Counted from the stretch's first letter, positions 11,989-24,994 are shown. The stretch: 64,000 bases of DNA from Acanthochlamys bracteata (GCA_019914995.1 CM034135.1:2544501-2608500), one strand, 5' to 3'. Notes: generated by a model from the sequence alone, not told the origin. Made by a program: numbers and translations.

Positions 11989-14342
11989 CAGTGTTGTCAG
12001 ACCCGGACCGAACCGTCCGAATCGACCCGAGAATCGTTGATCCGAACAGGTTTACTGTCCGGGTCTGCAAATAATCCGTTCAAACATATAATCCGTCGCG
12101 ATCCGGGTTGACCTGGACGATTTCCGGATCAACCCTCTAAACCACCCATCCGGGTCTACCCGATAAGGGTTGAAAATTATAAGCAATAAAATCGTGTGCC
12201 TGATTTGTAATTTAATTAATAAAAAAATTAAAACTATGTAACGATGCACGCCACTCGGTCGACAAGCTTGCAAGTTTCTTGAATCTTCTTCGTTTTAGGT
12301 TTTGCTCCGATCTCCACGGTTCCAGCTCCGGCTCACGCGTGCGTCCACCATTTCGTCGCTTTTCAACTGTTTGCTCCAACAGCGCTGGTTATTTGCTCTG
12401 ACAGCGCTCGTTGTTCGCTCCGGCTTCGGCTCAAGCTAAATTCGTTGCTCCGTTCCGTTGATTTCATCAAATCTGTTGCGCTTTCGTCGAATTTGAAGCC
12501 TCTACTTCAATTTCACTGCTCCAGCTTCTAATTCTGCTCCTCTGACTTTAATTTCGCTGCTACGCCACTACTTCGTCGAATTTATTTGCTCACTGCTCTG
12601 ACAATAATTTTGTTCCGGCTTCGTCGAATTCGTCGTCTCTGCTTCAATTTCACAGCTCTGGCTTCTAATTCATCTTCTCTGGCTTCAATTTCGCTGTTCT
12701 GTCTCTACTTCATCGGATTCCTCTGCTCACTGCCGGCAACAATTTCTGCTCCGGCTTTCTGAAATTCGTAGTCTTTGCTTTAGTTTCGCTACTCCAGCTG
12801 ATGGTAACTAATTCTATTTTTGTTATCAATTAACAATGTTTGTTGGATTTGGATTTTGAAAATCTAAATTCTGGATTATAAATGTTTGTAGATGCTGATT
12901 TAGATTTAGACCTTGAAGACCTTGATGTGGATGATGAGGAAAATGAAGTAGGTGCGCTTGATGCTTAGGAGTTCTTCTTATCAGATTGTGGTTCAAGGGT
13001 TAAAGTAACTGTTTTAGTCTTTTAAACTCAATTCGTGACTTAATGTTTAGTAGTAGTTTTTTACTTTTTGTTAGCATGTTGTTGTGTATAGAATAATAGT
13101 TGTGACTTGATATTGTTAGAAGTATATTACATGTTTGAAGATTGGTGATGTATCAAGTTGCAGACTTGTAGTGCATTCTGTTTACGAAGATTTGTGATGT
13201 TGTCTAGTTGCAGTGCATTCTGTTTAGGAATTTAAATTTGCATTCTATTTGGTATTCTTTACTGTATGGCTCTAGTGGTTCATGGTGATTTTGTGGTTCA
13301 TAGCTTTAGTGGTTATGTTTAGGAATTTAAGTCTGGTTCTAGTTGTTCGGTTTAGTATGCTTTTCTGCTTAGTATGCTTTGTATTCTTTTTGTCATCACA
13401 AGACTTACAAAATACCATTGCATTTTTGTTAGATTACTTGTCCGTGTAGTAGCAAGCTTCATTATGTTTAGTTTCATAGTTTGCTGATTATATAGGTGGT
13501 ATAATAAGACATACAAATCTGTTTAGTTTCATGTAGGCTGACTGCTCTTTTTGTAACTTTATGTTTTTTATTGCTGGCTGAAACATTAAGTATAGTATTA
13601 GTTGACTGTTCTGTTTATAACATTGCAACGTTGTAAACAGAGCAGCCAATTTTTTTTATGCTTTCTGAAAGTAATACAAAACATCAAGTACAGTGTCTTG
13701 CAATATTGCTTGCTAGCTAGAACAGCAAGGGTTATGATGCAGCATGTTTGTTATTTTTGAAGAAATGCTTGTAGCTGTTCTACTGCTGCCTGAAACCTTA
13801 AGTTGATGCAGGAACTAGCTGCTGGAATTCTCAACTGTAAGACTGATTGCTAGTTGTTGAATGGTATTGCAATTAATTGCATCTTATATTATTGGCTGGT
13901 TGCAAAGAATTGCTCCTGAAATGTCCTTTTCGTTGTTTGAAACTTGTAGTTGTTACTTGATATTGGGATGTTATTATTTGTATTTTTTACTTGATATCAT
14001 ATTACTTTCTGATGACTTGATGATAATATTTATTATTGATGTTGTTACTTATTATTGGTGAAGTTATTATTATTAGTCTATTGCTGCCTTGTTGGATGAT
14101 ATTTGAGACTTATTATTGCTTTTTTTAAGGTATTGATGTTGTTGTTGGAAGTTTAAACATTAGATGTTATGATGTGATGGTATGAATGGTATTAAGTTAT
14201 CAAATTTAGACGTGTACAAAAATAATATAGGACGTTTGGAACATACTCAATAGGTGGTGAAGTTGACCCGGCGGGTCAACCCGTCACCCGTTGACCCAGA
14301 CGATAAATCGGGTTTTTGTTCGCGTCGGTTCTAACAACACTG
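11989..14342 (+). mobile_element. hAT-type DNA transposon, non-autonomous
   Basis: The ends are terminal inverted repeats: CAGTGTTGTCAGACC at the left and CAGTGTTGTTAGAACC (reverse complement) at the right. They are flanked by an exact 8-bp direct duplication CTTAAAAC at 11981-11988 and 14343-14350. An 8-bp duplication with CAG...CTG ends is the hAT signature. The 2354-bp body has GC-rich subterminal tracts (gacccgg, ggtcaacccg), a CT-rich tract at about 12300-12800 that looks like an untranslated leader, and one short acidic coding-like stretch, but no intact transposase. It is presumably an internally deleted copy moved in trans. Confidence 0.85.
12892..12969 (+). pseudogene. Possible 3' exon remnant of a hAT transposase
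   Basis: After TTTGTAG, a good splice acceptor, the frame reads DADLDLDLEDLDVDDEEN and continues a few residues to a TAG at 12967-12969. Acidic Asp/Leu-rich tails follow the dimerisation domain in many plant hAT transposases. None of the upstream transposase domain is present. The assignment rests on composition and on its position inside the element, so it is tentative. Confidence 0.4.
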
Positions 14343-14350
14343 CTTAAAAC

Positions 14351-15237
14351 ACAGATCTTCATTTTCTCAATTTTATAAAAATTATTTTCTACTTACTAAA
14401 ACAGGCCATTATATCAAACTATGACACTAAGTTGGCAAAAGATAGAAAACAAAGATTTGCCAAATTGAAAATTTTTCCTGAGCTATCAAAAACATTTCAT
14501 GGTTGATTTTATTTGTCCGAAGACGAATTTGAAATGTGAAAAACACAAATTTAATTTGTTAAGCGTTTGCTGTGAAGAGCTTGGTTGATTGCTTGCTAAC
14601 GCTGAAGCAAAGAAAGCAAGAGAACATTATTATAGTGAACATTATTATAATAGTTGCCACCGATCAATTAACTGAAATAAATTTAAACCTATATTATATG
14701 TTTTTTTCATCTTTATAACACATTAATTTTTATTAATAAATATTTCTAGTTCATTTTTAATTATGCTAAAGAATATTAAAATTTATTCTTAACTCACACT
14801 TTTTAATAAAAATATAAAACTAACTCAATTTTAATAATATTACATATGCTAATTAATTTTTTAATAACTCATTTTTTGCTATAAATAACAGATTCTAACT
14901 GTAAACTATAAGAGTAATTTAGACATTGTTATGTCAATCTTTAACGTTCATAAACAAAGTAGAAACTAGTTATAAATGTCCAGCAACACTAAAAATATTA
15001 AATAATTTTGGATAAACTTTTAATTATGTATTTTGTAAATTTTGTTATATTTCTTCCTTCATATCAAATTTATTTTTGTGCACTGTAAAAAGTTTTCAAA
15101 TATTAATGAGTTTGAGTGGGCCTCCTAGCTTCTAAGATTGGACCTTAGCAATATGGGCTTGCACTTGTGGTAATAACCATGAACCACTAATCTCCCCAAC
15201 ATAAAATAACACTAATACTTAATCACTTGTTTAAAAC
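14351..15237. other. Intergenic spacer between the two hAT-type elements
   Basis: AT-rich DNA with no coding frame, RNA gene or clear repeat boundary that I can support. Confidence 0.5.
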
Positions 15238-16021
15238 CGTAGTTACAAGAACGGACCGGACATCGAATAGAAAAACTGTCCGGATTACGATTTTTGGATT
15301 GACCCGTCGAATCAACCGGTCGAACCATCGGTTCAATAATATTAAAATACTTTAACTAATAATAACAATAATTATAGTAAAAAATCTACTACCAATAATA
15401 CTACTAATAATAATAGCAACAGAAATCATAATAAAAAATTAAAATATTTTTATTATGACATTACTGTCAACAACAACATCAATAACAATCACATCAAAAA
15501 TTGAAATCTTGCCACTATAGCATTGCCACCACCAACAACAATAATAACAATTAAATTTTATAATGAGAAATATATAAATAGTTTATGAGATTAGAAAAAA
15601 ATAAAATCATAAAATAGATAAATCATAAAAGAGATATAACTAACTTTTTTAGGTATACATATTTGAATTTAAAAATTTTACAATATGAAAATTTTAAAAA
15701 ATCACTAATAATTGATATTTACAAATAAAATTTAATCAATTATATTTTTGCATTATCACATCCAAATGTAAAATTTAAACTACATATTATTTTTCAACAT
15801 AGAGCTATTAATATAATTATTTTTACATTAAATATATCATCTATTTAAAAATTTCTAATTAATTTTTTTAAAATTTTTTATTTTTGTTTGACCTGGACGG
15901 GCGGGTTGACCGAATTAAAGTGGATCAAATCGGATCGATTGCATAAACGATTTTTTTGTAATCAGAATCGGTTTATAGTTCGGATCGATCCGAACGGATC
16001 AGTCCGGATCTGACAACTATG
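15238..16021. mobile_element. Second hAT-like element, short non-autonomous
   Basis: 784 bp. The left end reads CGTAGTTACAAGAACGG and the reverse complement of the right end CATAGTTGTCAGATCCGG, imperfect inverted repeats. The flanks are GTTTAAAAC (15229-15237) and GTTTAAAC (16022-16029), an 8-bp duplication that differs by one extra A. The subterminal GC-rich words (cggaccgg, gacccg, gtccgga) resemble those of the element at 11989-14342. The interior is AT-rich with imperfect taa/caa trinucleotide tracts and no coding capacity. Confidence 0.65.
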
Positions 16022-16289
16022 GTTTAAACTTGCTTCGAAGAAACTAACCAGCTAGTGTAAACTGTGTGCAACTTAAATTTATATTCAGTTATTATCAAGA
16101 ATATACACATACTGCTTCCAAATGGGAATTAAAGGATAAATATTTTCACAAAAATTTTCATCTTAAAACTAAAAGTTCTTCTTCCTGGAGAATACATATT
16201 GATTTACTGGCTAATTAAACACAGAAGAAATTCTATGTGACACTCTTCTATAGAAAGTTTGATTTAGTAGACTGGTGGCATACTGAAAA

Positions 16290-16611
16290 TTGCCTAGTGA
16301 GCCAAGGTCTGTATGCCTGATGGAATTTCTGTAGGAGAACTAAAAAGGGCCTTTTGAACCAGTGAGCTCTGCATTTGCTCCTTAACACGCCGCAATGTAA
16401 GAAGAACAGCATCTGGATTCCTTTTTATGTCAGATTTGCGGATGCTTGAGCTTGGCCACATGTTTATCGGCATAAAGATAGAGAATTCTCTTTATCTTCA
16501 CTTTCATGATTGTCGCTCTCCTGCTCGTGATCATCAGTACTGGAAGATTGCCTGCTCGAAGAAAGCCAAGCGAATGAGTTGTGAATAAGGATTGCTGTAA
16601 CTGATATCTAA
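16290..16611 (-). pseudogene. Unrecognised coding-like fragment
   Basis: Read on the minus strand, an acceptor-like TTACAG at about 16606 opens a frame HNSFAWLSSSRQSSSTDD followed by an acidic stretch, which then meets a stop. An overlapping frame gives MWPSSSIRKSDIKRN and runs to NPDAVLLTLRRVKEQMQ and a TAG at about 16292. Both halves look protein-like but lie in different frames, which suggests a small indel in a decayed 3' end, or an intron I cannot place. I do not recognise the family. Confidence 0.3.
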
Positions 16612-16621
16612 CATGTCAAAG

Positions 16622-17579
16622 TCAATATGTAACTAAGTGAACTTGCCTTGGAACTAAATAACAGTGAGTCATAGTTTTTTTTTCCTGGAGCACTAGAAAC
16701 CGTGTTGCATATTCTTCACAAAAACAAAGTAGATTGCTATTCAAAGATGGCCTCATATGTCGCATTCTATCAATATCATTACAAGGCTCGTAGCAGTAAA
16801 TTAGTCCTGAGAGTCGGATGGTTTTCTTACCCCCTATTGTGGGACCCGCATTGAACGACAGAGTGCTGACATGGCGCGGAGGAGTGCGGTTGGTGGCAGC
16901 TACGTCGGAGGGTTGCGGTGGAAAGAAGAGGGGAAAGAGAAGGAAGGACTGCTTATGTAATGTTGTTATGTTGTTCGGGGTGTGGTGGAAGAAGGGTGAA
17001 GACACCGTTACGTTGCTTTGATTCAAATAGTTCATTCGATCGTTTCTCTCAGGAATACCAAAGCGAAAAAAGAAAGTAACAGAGCCTTGTAGATTGCAGA
17101 CGTCCAATTAACCAAGAAACAGCCTATAATAATCACGTTTTTATTTGATTGATTAAGACTAAAGCCGACCTTTCCCTGGACTAACAGAATAGCTCATGTG
17201 GATTCCAAATCAACAGAATATAATACAAACGCGAGGCAGAGCGTGCCGCAAAGAAAATGTTGGTGTGCGAAAACCAGCGTAATCAAAGAGATGATATACT
17301 GAACAATGCTTCTGCTAAGCTGCGTGTATACAATAGTTGCAAAGAACGACGACCGAGCTTTGATTTTTATACGAGTAGTTAAAGAACCAACAAGACAACA
17401 GCACTCCCGCACAAATGTTGCCCAGAATGATAAATCAGTTATCTGAGATAAGTACAAAATTTGATAACTGAGACCTAGAACTTTGCAACATCATGAGTTG
17501 ATTTTGGGACCTCTACAGAGAAAAGAGAGTATAACAAGTTGCTTTTTTTTATAAATAAAAGTATTTAACTTGGAGACTC
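16622..17579. other. Spacer and 3' flank of the PBL kinase gene
   Basis: Holds a moderately GC-rich patch at 16800-17000 with promoter-like words (gggaccc, acgtcgg) and a 161-codon open frame on the minus strand with no recognisable domain. The part next to 17580 is probably the 3'UTR of the kinase gene. No gene is supported. Confidence 0.4.
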
Positions 17580-20500
17580 CTAATTTGCTTTCCTCTCCCT
17601 TCTCTCCCTACTGGTTCTAGGAGGCGTTCCCGGTGCTGTCACTTGCGAAGTCCCTTGAGTGGAATGGTTACCTGGCTCATACTTCTGAGAAGCCAGGTAT
17701 GTCAGAGCTGTCACCACATCAGCTATCACAGGTCTCATAGCAGGTTCCTCCTGCACGCACATTGCTGCAACAGCAAGAGCTTGGTATAAACCTCTCACTG
17801 GAAACTGGCCTTGTAGTGCTGGGTCGGCCATCAGCGGGAACTTCTTCCTGTCTTTGAACAGAGGCCTTGCCTGCAATTAAACATGAAACCACAATTAGCA
17901 AACGCTAAGAATGGCAGTCGGAGTTGGCAACTTTTAATTTAAGCAGACACCATTGTGTAAAGAACATCTACAAATACTGAAAAACAGAGCAAACAAGAAA
18001 ACAACTAAAACAACCTAACACATGTTCCATCTTGTTACATTCAGTCCTGCATCCTTCTCAGTGCATATACACAGTGTCTGCTCCTCTATTAGTTTTATAT
18101 TCATTCTGTGAAATGGAGACACTGAATCTAAAAAGTTTTTTATTACAAATCACAAAATACCAATTCATTAGTTTGTCTTCATGTGGCAAGAGCACAGGCA
18201 CACGTCATTAAAAGGTTATGAAATGACAGTAAAACGAAGATACTGTTACACAAATGGTGCTGACTTAAACATTTTGCCTCAGAGAAGAAGTACTGATATG
18301 ATAACAAAAGGACTTGCATACCACGCCAGACCTCAAGAACTTAACAGTAAACCTTTCCTCGGTCTTTACAGATCCAGTAAGTGATCAAATCAAAGGGAAC
18401 AAGGCTGATTCCACTACACATTCACCTAGAAAGATGATATAAGGAGCAAATGAAAAAATCATAAGAATCCAATAAGGTAACTAGGAAGATAATATCTTTT
18501 ACAAATAACTTTTTTGTGTGACAATGAAATCTGAAACTAAGTTTTGAACAAACAAGACAAGATAGAATGAATAGCAAAGAGAAACAGCTCACCCATGCAA
18601 CTAGGTTATGCTCCAATGGTGGTCGAGTGTTGTCAATAGCTTTCCTTCCTGTTATAAGTTCCAGAAGAACCACGCCAAAACTATAAACATCTGATTTTAG
18701 TGTCAGTTGACCAGTCATTGCATATTCAGGGGCACAATATCCATATGTGCCCATCACTCTTGTTGAAACATGAGTCTTATCTCCAGTAGGACCCAGCTTC
18801 GCCAACCCAAAATCAGATAACTTTGGATAGTATCCATCCCCAAGCAAAATATTCGAACATTTCAAATCACGGTATATAACAGGAGGACTGGCCTTGTCAT
18901 GCAGATACTCTAATCCTTTAGCAGCGCCAGCAGCAATTCTCATCCTGGTAGTCCAGTCAAGCGGCTTCTTTTCAGATGTAGGATCTGCTAATAAACATAT
19001 AACAGGGAAAAAAATGCAACTTTAGCATAAAAAATTTAAATTTGAATAGACAAAATGGTCACCAACCACAAAAAAATAATAATAATATCATACAAAGAAC
19101 TTACTATGCAAGTGATCTTCCAGTGATCCTAATGGCATGAATTCGTAGACTAAAAGCCTCTGTTCACCATCAGCACAGTAACCAATTAAGTTGACTAAGT
19201 TAGGGTGATGGAGTAGGCTTAGCATCAGTACTTCAACAAGGAATTCTCTGTTGCCTTGGAGGCCATTGCGGTCCAGCTGTTTAATAGCTACCTCCTGACA
19301 AATAATTGCATAAAAGCTATTGTCTAAACTGTTAAGCAAAAATAACTTCAAAGGTAAAGCACTCTAACAACTTATAACACAACAAGGAAATGCATGGAAA
19401 AAAATATGAGACACAGGGGCAGCTCATGCCACTAACCAGAATGTGAGTACTAAATACTTGATGTTCAAACATCTCATTCAAGGATTTAGTATCTAACTTT
19501 CAAAAATTAAATAAAGAAAACATTTGATTTCAAAGAAGGAAATGCTTCTATAGTTTTGTAGGATATGAATTACAGGGAAATAAACGGCACTAGCAGCAAA
19601 GCATATAACATTCAAGTAGAAGCCAACCTGGTCGGTACTCTCCAGCCGACCTCTATAAACTCGTCCAAATCCTCCCTCTCCAAGAAAGTAATCAGACCTA
19701 AAATTTTTAGTCGCAGCAGACAGTTCATGGAATGTGAAAGTCCGCACAGCTATGTGTTCAGAGGCAGCACCAAAAATTTCCTTATTTCCTTCCACAGAAC
19801 CTTGCTTTTTCAAATCAAGCGAAGTCTGTTTCATTCCATCATCTGGACCTCCATTTACAGGCATTTGCTTTACAGAATTCTGCTTCATGACAACCATTGT
19901 GGCATCTTGCTTTGGCTTCTCAGCTGAAGAAGCAAAAACAAAACAGCAGTTAGCCCTTCACAATAATTTAAAATAACAAAAACGATTATGAGAATCTCAA
20001 AAATCCCAAATAGAGTGTTGCCATGAATGGAACTTCTGCTGGTAGCAACTGGAATTTCCTAAGAGATCTGGTTTACAACTTGATGCTCAAACAGTCCAGG
20101 CCACCACTTATCCTAAGGTCTAAAACTAACAAGCATCCGTCTAATAGTTAGCTTAACTTTTCACAGAAAGAATCATAGCAATTTACTCCAGTGCATTCTT
20201 ATATTATAATCCAAAGGAAAAACATAAACAAACCAATTCAATATATCTATTCGTCTTACCAAAACTACACTATACAGATTCCAGAATTCAAAATCAGCAC
20301 TCAAAAAATCTCAAGAATCTAGACAAAATTTCACAACCAAAGTAAGAAAGAAAAGAAGAGAAAATCAAGTTCCGTTTTGAGTCTTTCGATCACCACAAAA
20401 TTCAAATGATTCCACATCCATGTTCAACCCTAACCCCCGAAATCTCAAATGCGCAACAATCCAGCTCAAAGTCGAAAACCCAGACCCTAAATCATCATTC

Positions 20501-20666
20501 AGAAACAGCTCAAAACCCCATCAATAACCGATCAAACCAAACCAAAAAAATTCCCCAAACCAAAAAAAAAAATTCAACAAGGACTACCTGGTTCTTGACA
20601 CTGAACACGATCTTTCCCTTTGGTTTTCCGGGTCGCTTTCCCTCCAGTGCAAAGAAACCCACCCAT
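17580..20666 (-). CDS. Receptor-like cytoplasmic kinase, RLCK-VII (PBL) type
   Basis: Membrane-anchored Ser/Thr kinase that typically relays signals from cell-surface receptor kinases, for instance in pattern-triggered immunity. Exons: 20588-20666, 19628-19923, 19105-19294, 18593-18984 (or -18987), 17580-17870, giving 415 or 416 residues. It begins MGGFLC, an N-myristoylation glycine plus a palmitoylation-type cysteine. The kinase shows the glycine loop [11 protein letters not shown], catalytic lysine in EVAIKQL, catalytic loop [16 protein letters not shown] in SDFGLAKLG, and activation segment [14 protein letters not shown], all RLCK-VII wording. The C-terminal tail is short and Thr/Ser/Arg-rich. 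The exon-4 acceptor is a TAGCAG tandem, so two isoforms differing by one residue are possible. It is closest to the PBS1/PBL27 group; the exact orthologue is not decided. Confidence 0.93.
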
Positions 20667-21499
20667 TCTTTTTCCCTCTCCCTTCACTCTCTCTTCTTCT
20701 ATTCCTCGATCGAAGTTGGTCTGCTCTTCTTTGTTAGAAATTATAGACAGAGACAGAGAAAGAGAGCGCGTTCGGGGGAGATAGAGAGAGAAGAAAATAA
20801 AATGAAAACGACATGAAAGAACAAGAAGAAATATCAAACCAATTAAATTAGATTCCAAATTAAACAATGACAGGGTCTGAAATGGAAAGTTTAGATTTTT
20901 GTAACTGGGGTAATTAAATAATTAGTTGATCAATTACAGTCTAATTACTACTTTCCTACGTGCCACTTTCTATGTGCCATGTGGCAAATAAAATTTTCAT
21001 TTCACCTTTTTTTCAAAAACGTTTGTCGAAGTGTTTTTTTAAAAACAAGTTTTTAAGTTTTTATTTTAAAATTTTATTAAAAAATTTTTTAAAATAAAAA
21101 TTTCTACATATAAAGTTTTTTATTTTTAATATTTTAAAAATAAAAATAAAATGCATTTCTAAAAAATAAAAATATTTTTTATTTTAAAAATTCTTATTTC
21201 TAAAACACGTACTCTAAAATTGCTGTGGTGCTGTTAGAACCAAATAACTGAAAGAGGGTATTTGGCGCTTTTCAGTTTCTTCTTATTTTTTATTTTTATT
21301 ATATTTCTAATAAATATTTTTAAATTTAAAAAATATTTCAAAATTAATGAAATATTATATTTATTTTTTATTTAAAATTTTTTAATAAATATTACTCTGA
21401 ATACTTTTTAATCACTCTAAGACATCATTGCATAAGAGATGGCAACAGCAGTCTTCTTGTGCAAGGATTTTGAAATCAGTAAAGAAGATTATTAGAAGG

Positions 21500-21745
21500 T
21501 ATTTGTGATTGTTTATGAAAATAAATTTTTTTGAAATAAAATATATTTTTATTTTTTTAAAAATATGAGCTATATTTTTTTATTTTTAAAAAAATAATAA
21601 AAATATGTAATAAAAAAATCTCATATTTTGTAGAATTTTCTACACTATCTAAATTTTTAAATAAATTTTTTAAATAAATTTTTTAAATATTTATAAAATA
21701 CAAAAAAAATTTTAAATATTTTTAATAAGTAGTGCCAAACGGGTT
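21500..21745. repeat. AT-rich MITE-like element
   Basis: Opens with gtgattgtttatgaaaataaa, has the internal words gtagaattttctacactatc, and closes with agtgccaaacgggttct. It shares this order with the element at 6578-6815. Ends and target duplication were not fixed. Confidence 0.4.
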
Positions 21746-22162
21746 CTTAATATAATACAACAATGCTGCAGGAGCTGCAACGACAAAATTCTACACACGT
21801 GTGAAGGTAGTTTGAAAACAGGATCCACAGATTTGTTTGTTTTTATTTGCGTAGGTGAAATTTCAAAAGTTTTATTTAAATATTCTTAAGGTATATTATT
21901 TAAAAATTAAATAACTATTAAATTTTATATCATAAAATTTATATAAATGTTTTAATTTAATAAATTTAAACTATTTTATTGAAAATAAAAAAAAAAATTG
22001 AAATTAAAATAGAAGAACAAATAAATTATTTACCAAATATTTGCTAAACGATACCGTGTTAAACACTATCGTTGTGTGAACCTTAATTCATGAGCAGTGC
22101 TAATCTATAGTTCTATATACTTGGGCATTGCGGTAATTTATAATTCTATAGTAAGACCATGA

Positions 22163-22375
22163 CCCCGTTTGGAATGCTTTTTTAAAAAATAATTTTTAAT
22201 TATATTTTATGTTTTTTAATATATTTTTTATAAATATTTAGATAAATTATTTTAAAATTTAAAAAATATAATTTTTAGTATTTTTTAAAGAAAAAATGAA
22301 ATTTATTTTTAAAAAAAATATTTTTTGTTTTAAAAAAAAATTATTTCAAAATTACTTATCAACGTCCCAAAATTT
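22163..22375. repeat. AT-rich MITE-like element, opposite orientation
   Basis: Begins ccccgtttggaatgctttttt, which is the inverted counterpart of the ending found at 21725-21745, and continues with A/T runs including ttataaatatttagataaat. It reads as a family member inserted the other way round. Confidence 0.35.
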
Positions 22376-23879
22376 GAGATAAACAAGAGCTACAAAATAA
22401 AAGTTAGCTACCATGTTTTCTTATTTTCTTTAGGGCGTTCTCTTTAATGCAATGGAAAAACTAATATTTTAAAGATAACTTTTTTTTTTTAAAAAGACTT
22501 TAAAAATAAGTTAAAATGTTTACTATATAAAACTACTTAAGAGTAAAACAACTACAGCATAATGAATCTAGTAAAATTTATGCAAACAAATTTTAGGTGG
22601 TTCATATGATGACCGATATAACAATCGGAGGACTAGGTTATATTTCAATTGTAAGTAACTCTATTTTATACTTCTAAATTTTAAATTTTATCACTTTATT
22701 TATTTTAATTATCATTTTAATTTTATATCAAACTTTATTTTTATTTTTATTTTTCATGTTTTAATTACCACTCATAATTCTATTTAATTGAATTTTATTT
22801 ATCACCTAATTTTATTTTTGTAAACTTCATATTAGAGTGCATTTTTTAGTTTTGAAAGCAAGTTTATATACATGAATTCTTAGAAATAAATTGTTAAAAA
22901 ATAATATTATTAACAGTAATATATTTTTATATTAAAAAATAAGTTAGAAATAATTTTTTAGTAAAAAAATGACTTCTATGTATAAAAACGCACTCTTAGC
23001 AAAACTTACTTCTATACAACTAAAATACTTTATAAAGGATACTTATTGTTTCATTCAGAGGCAACTAGTCCAAACGTGACCTCAGGTATTGTTTATTTAT
23101 TAGGCAAACACAAACTTAACATTGGGTGTGCCTAATATGCTAAAATAGTTTAATAATTAAATTTGCTAAATTTATTGATGAATAAATTCACATATATTTA
23201 TATTATTGTAGATAATAAGTGATGAACTTGTGATTTTTAAAAACCACACATTAATCATAATTGTTAGTGGCTTAAGAGTTTTATGATAGTTAACGAGTAA
23301 TCAATATAATCCGTATAAAAAATAGATCTAGGTTCTCGAGATTTAAAAAACTTTTCTATCATCTTAAATTTTTTTCTTTATAGTTAATAGGAGTTTAAGA
23401 AAGAAAATTAAGCTTTCTAAAAAACAAACAACTGTTTCAAAAAAAAGGTTACGAATTAATATATATTTTCTCTCTCATTTAAATTTATTTATAGAACCAT
23501 CAAAACTTTAAATCTTAAAATTATGGTATATATAAGTTGAATATTATATAAAATTAAGATAAATTCTAACACTTGAAACCTACTAGTATCATTGAGGACG
23601 AAAATTATTTTGATTAGAACTTTTTTGTTAATTAATCAAAAATATTCTTTATTATATAATATATAATTTTTAAAAATTTAATTATATATATTTTTAATAC
23701 TTATTTTATCTATAATCAAATAAAAGCCAACCTCACTTAGATTTTGCGCTTATTGATAAGAATAATGGATATTTAATTCAGTTAACCCTTTTGCATTCCA
23801 AAATAGCCACCAGTCCACCGCTCTGAATTGCAATCTTTTGCTGCTTCTTTTCTAATATGTGGCTAGAATAAGAGAAGTT

Positions 23880-24075
23880 GGGAAGTTATTTTAAAATAGA
23901 ATTTTTTTAAAATAAAAAATATTTTTATTTTTTTAATTAAAATAAATAAAAATTATAATAAAAATATTTTATTACGTAAAATTTTTTATATTTTTAAATA
24001 AAATTTTTAAATATTTATAAATATATATTGAAAAATATAAAATTAAAAATTAAAAAAATTGATTTAGTGATAAGC
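23880..24075. repeat. AT-rich MITE-like element
   Basis: Contains the block TTATTACGTAAAATTTTTTA shared with the 6578-6815 element, followed by the same kind of ttaaatatttataaa tail. Boundaries are approximate. Confidence 0.35.
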
Positions 24076-24994
24076 TAAGCCACTCCTTTTAATATATATT
24101 AAATAAAAAATTTAAAATAAATTTTTTCTAACAGTTACTTTTGAAATTTAATTTAAAATTTACTACTATACAAAATTAATGGAAATATTTTTATTAAATA
24201 TTTTAAATTTTAAATTTTAAATTTTAAATTTGTAAACTCCTCAAGGTAAACAAACCTTAAATTGCTTTCCTCTGGAACTAGTTAATCCCAAATTGTCATG
24301 AACTCATGAACAAAACAAAATTTATTTTTAATACATCCTACTAAAACCTTATTTTAACTTATCCAAATTATCATATACGTTAAACAGCAAGTAAGAGGGG
24401 TGCATGTTTGGCTTTGGATTTTTGTATACTTTTTTTAATTCTAATTTTAATGATTTTATTATAAATTAATAGAAATATTTTTTAAAAAATTATTTTTGAA
24501 AGCATTCTTTAACATTGCAGATATTTAACTGTACTTTTTCCTTGGTCACAATTTCTTGGTGGGACAAGGAACTAGTTATAAATTGTGGAAAGAAAGCAAC
24601 ATATGAGTATGACTTGCAAGATACATACGAAGAAGCCAGGTAAATTTTGAATCACTGTGAGATTCAAAACTTTTAGACGAAAAAAATTATCTCATTAAGT
24701 TCAACACAATATAACTTAAAACATGTTCAATTAAGATGAACACCATTAAATTTCACTTTGTAATTTTGTATTCCTCCTAATGTCTCACTTAATTAACTGC
24801 TTCGAATTAATTTAAAATAAATAAATTAATTAAGCAAAAAGTTCGTAAAATCAGCAGGCCTGTTTTCATGGAAGCCCAAGTGCCCAAACCAGAGATAGAC
24901 CCCGGTCATCGACTACGCTGTGTATGTTATTTGGCACTAGTGAACAAATCTTTTCTCCACTCTCATTCCATCACCTCGCCGGAAAAACTCCAAA

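Larger units (their letters stand above)
20867..24867. other. 4-kb AT-rich spacer between divergent genes
   Basis: No coding frame is supported. The stretch separates the kinase gene (leftward) from the M1 peptidase gene (rightward), so both promoters lie at its edges. The middle is a mosaic of AT-rich MITE-like blocks (about 21000-21240, 21500-21745, 22163-22375, 23880-24075) and unassigned AT-rich DNA. Confidence 0.6.

Noticed and set aside
16622-17107. 161-codon minus-strand open frame as a gene
   Set aside because: No domain, odd composition (Pro/Phe/Asn patches), overlaps a promoter-like GC-rich patch, and no splice-compatible neighbours.
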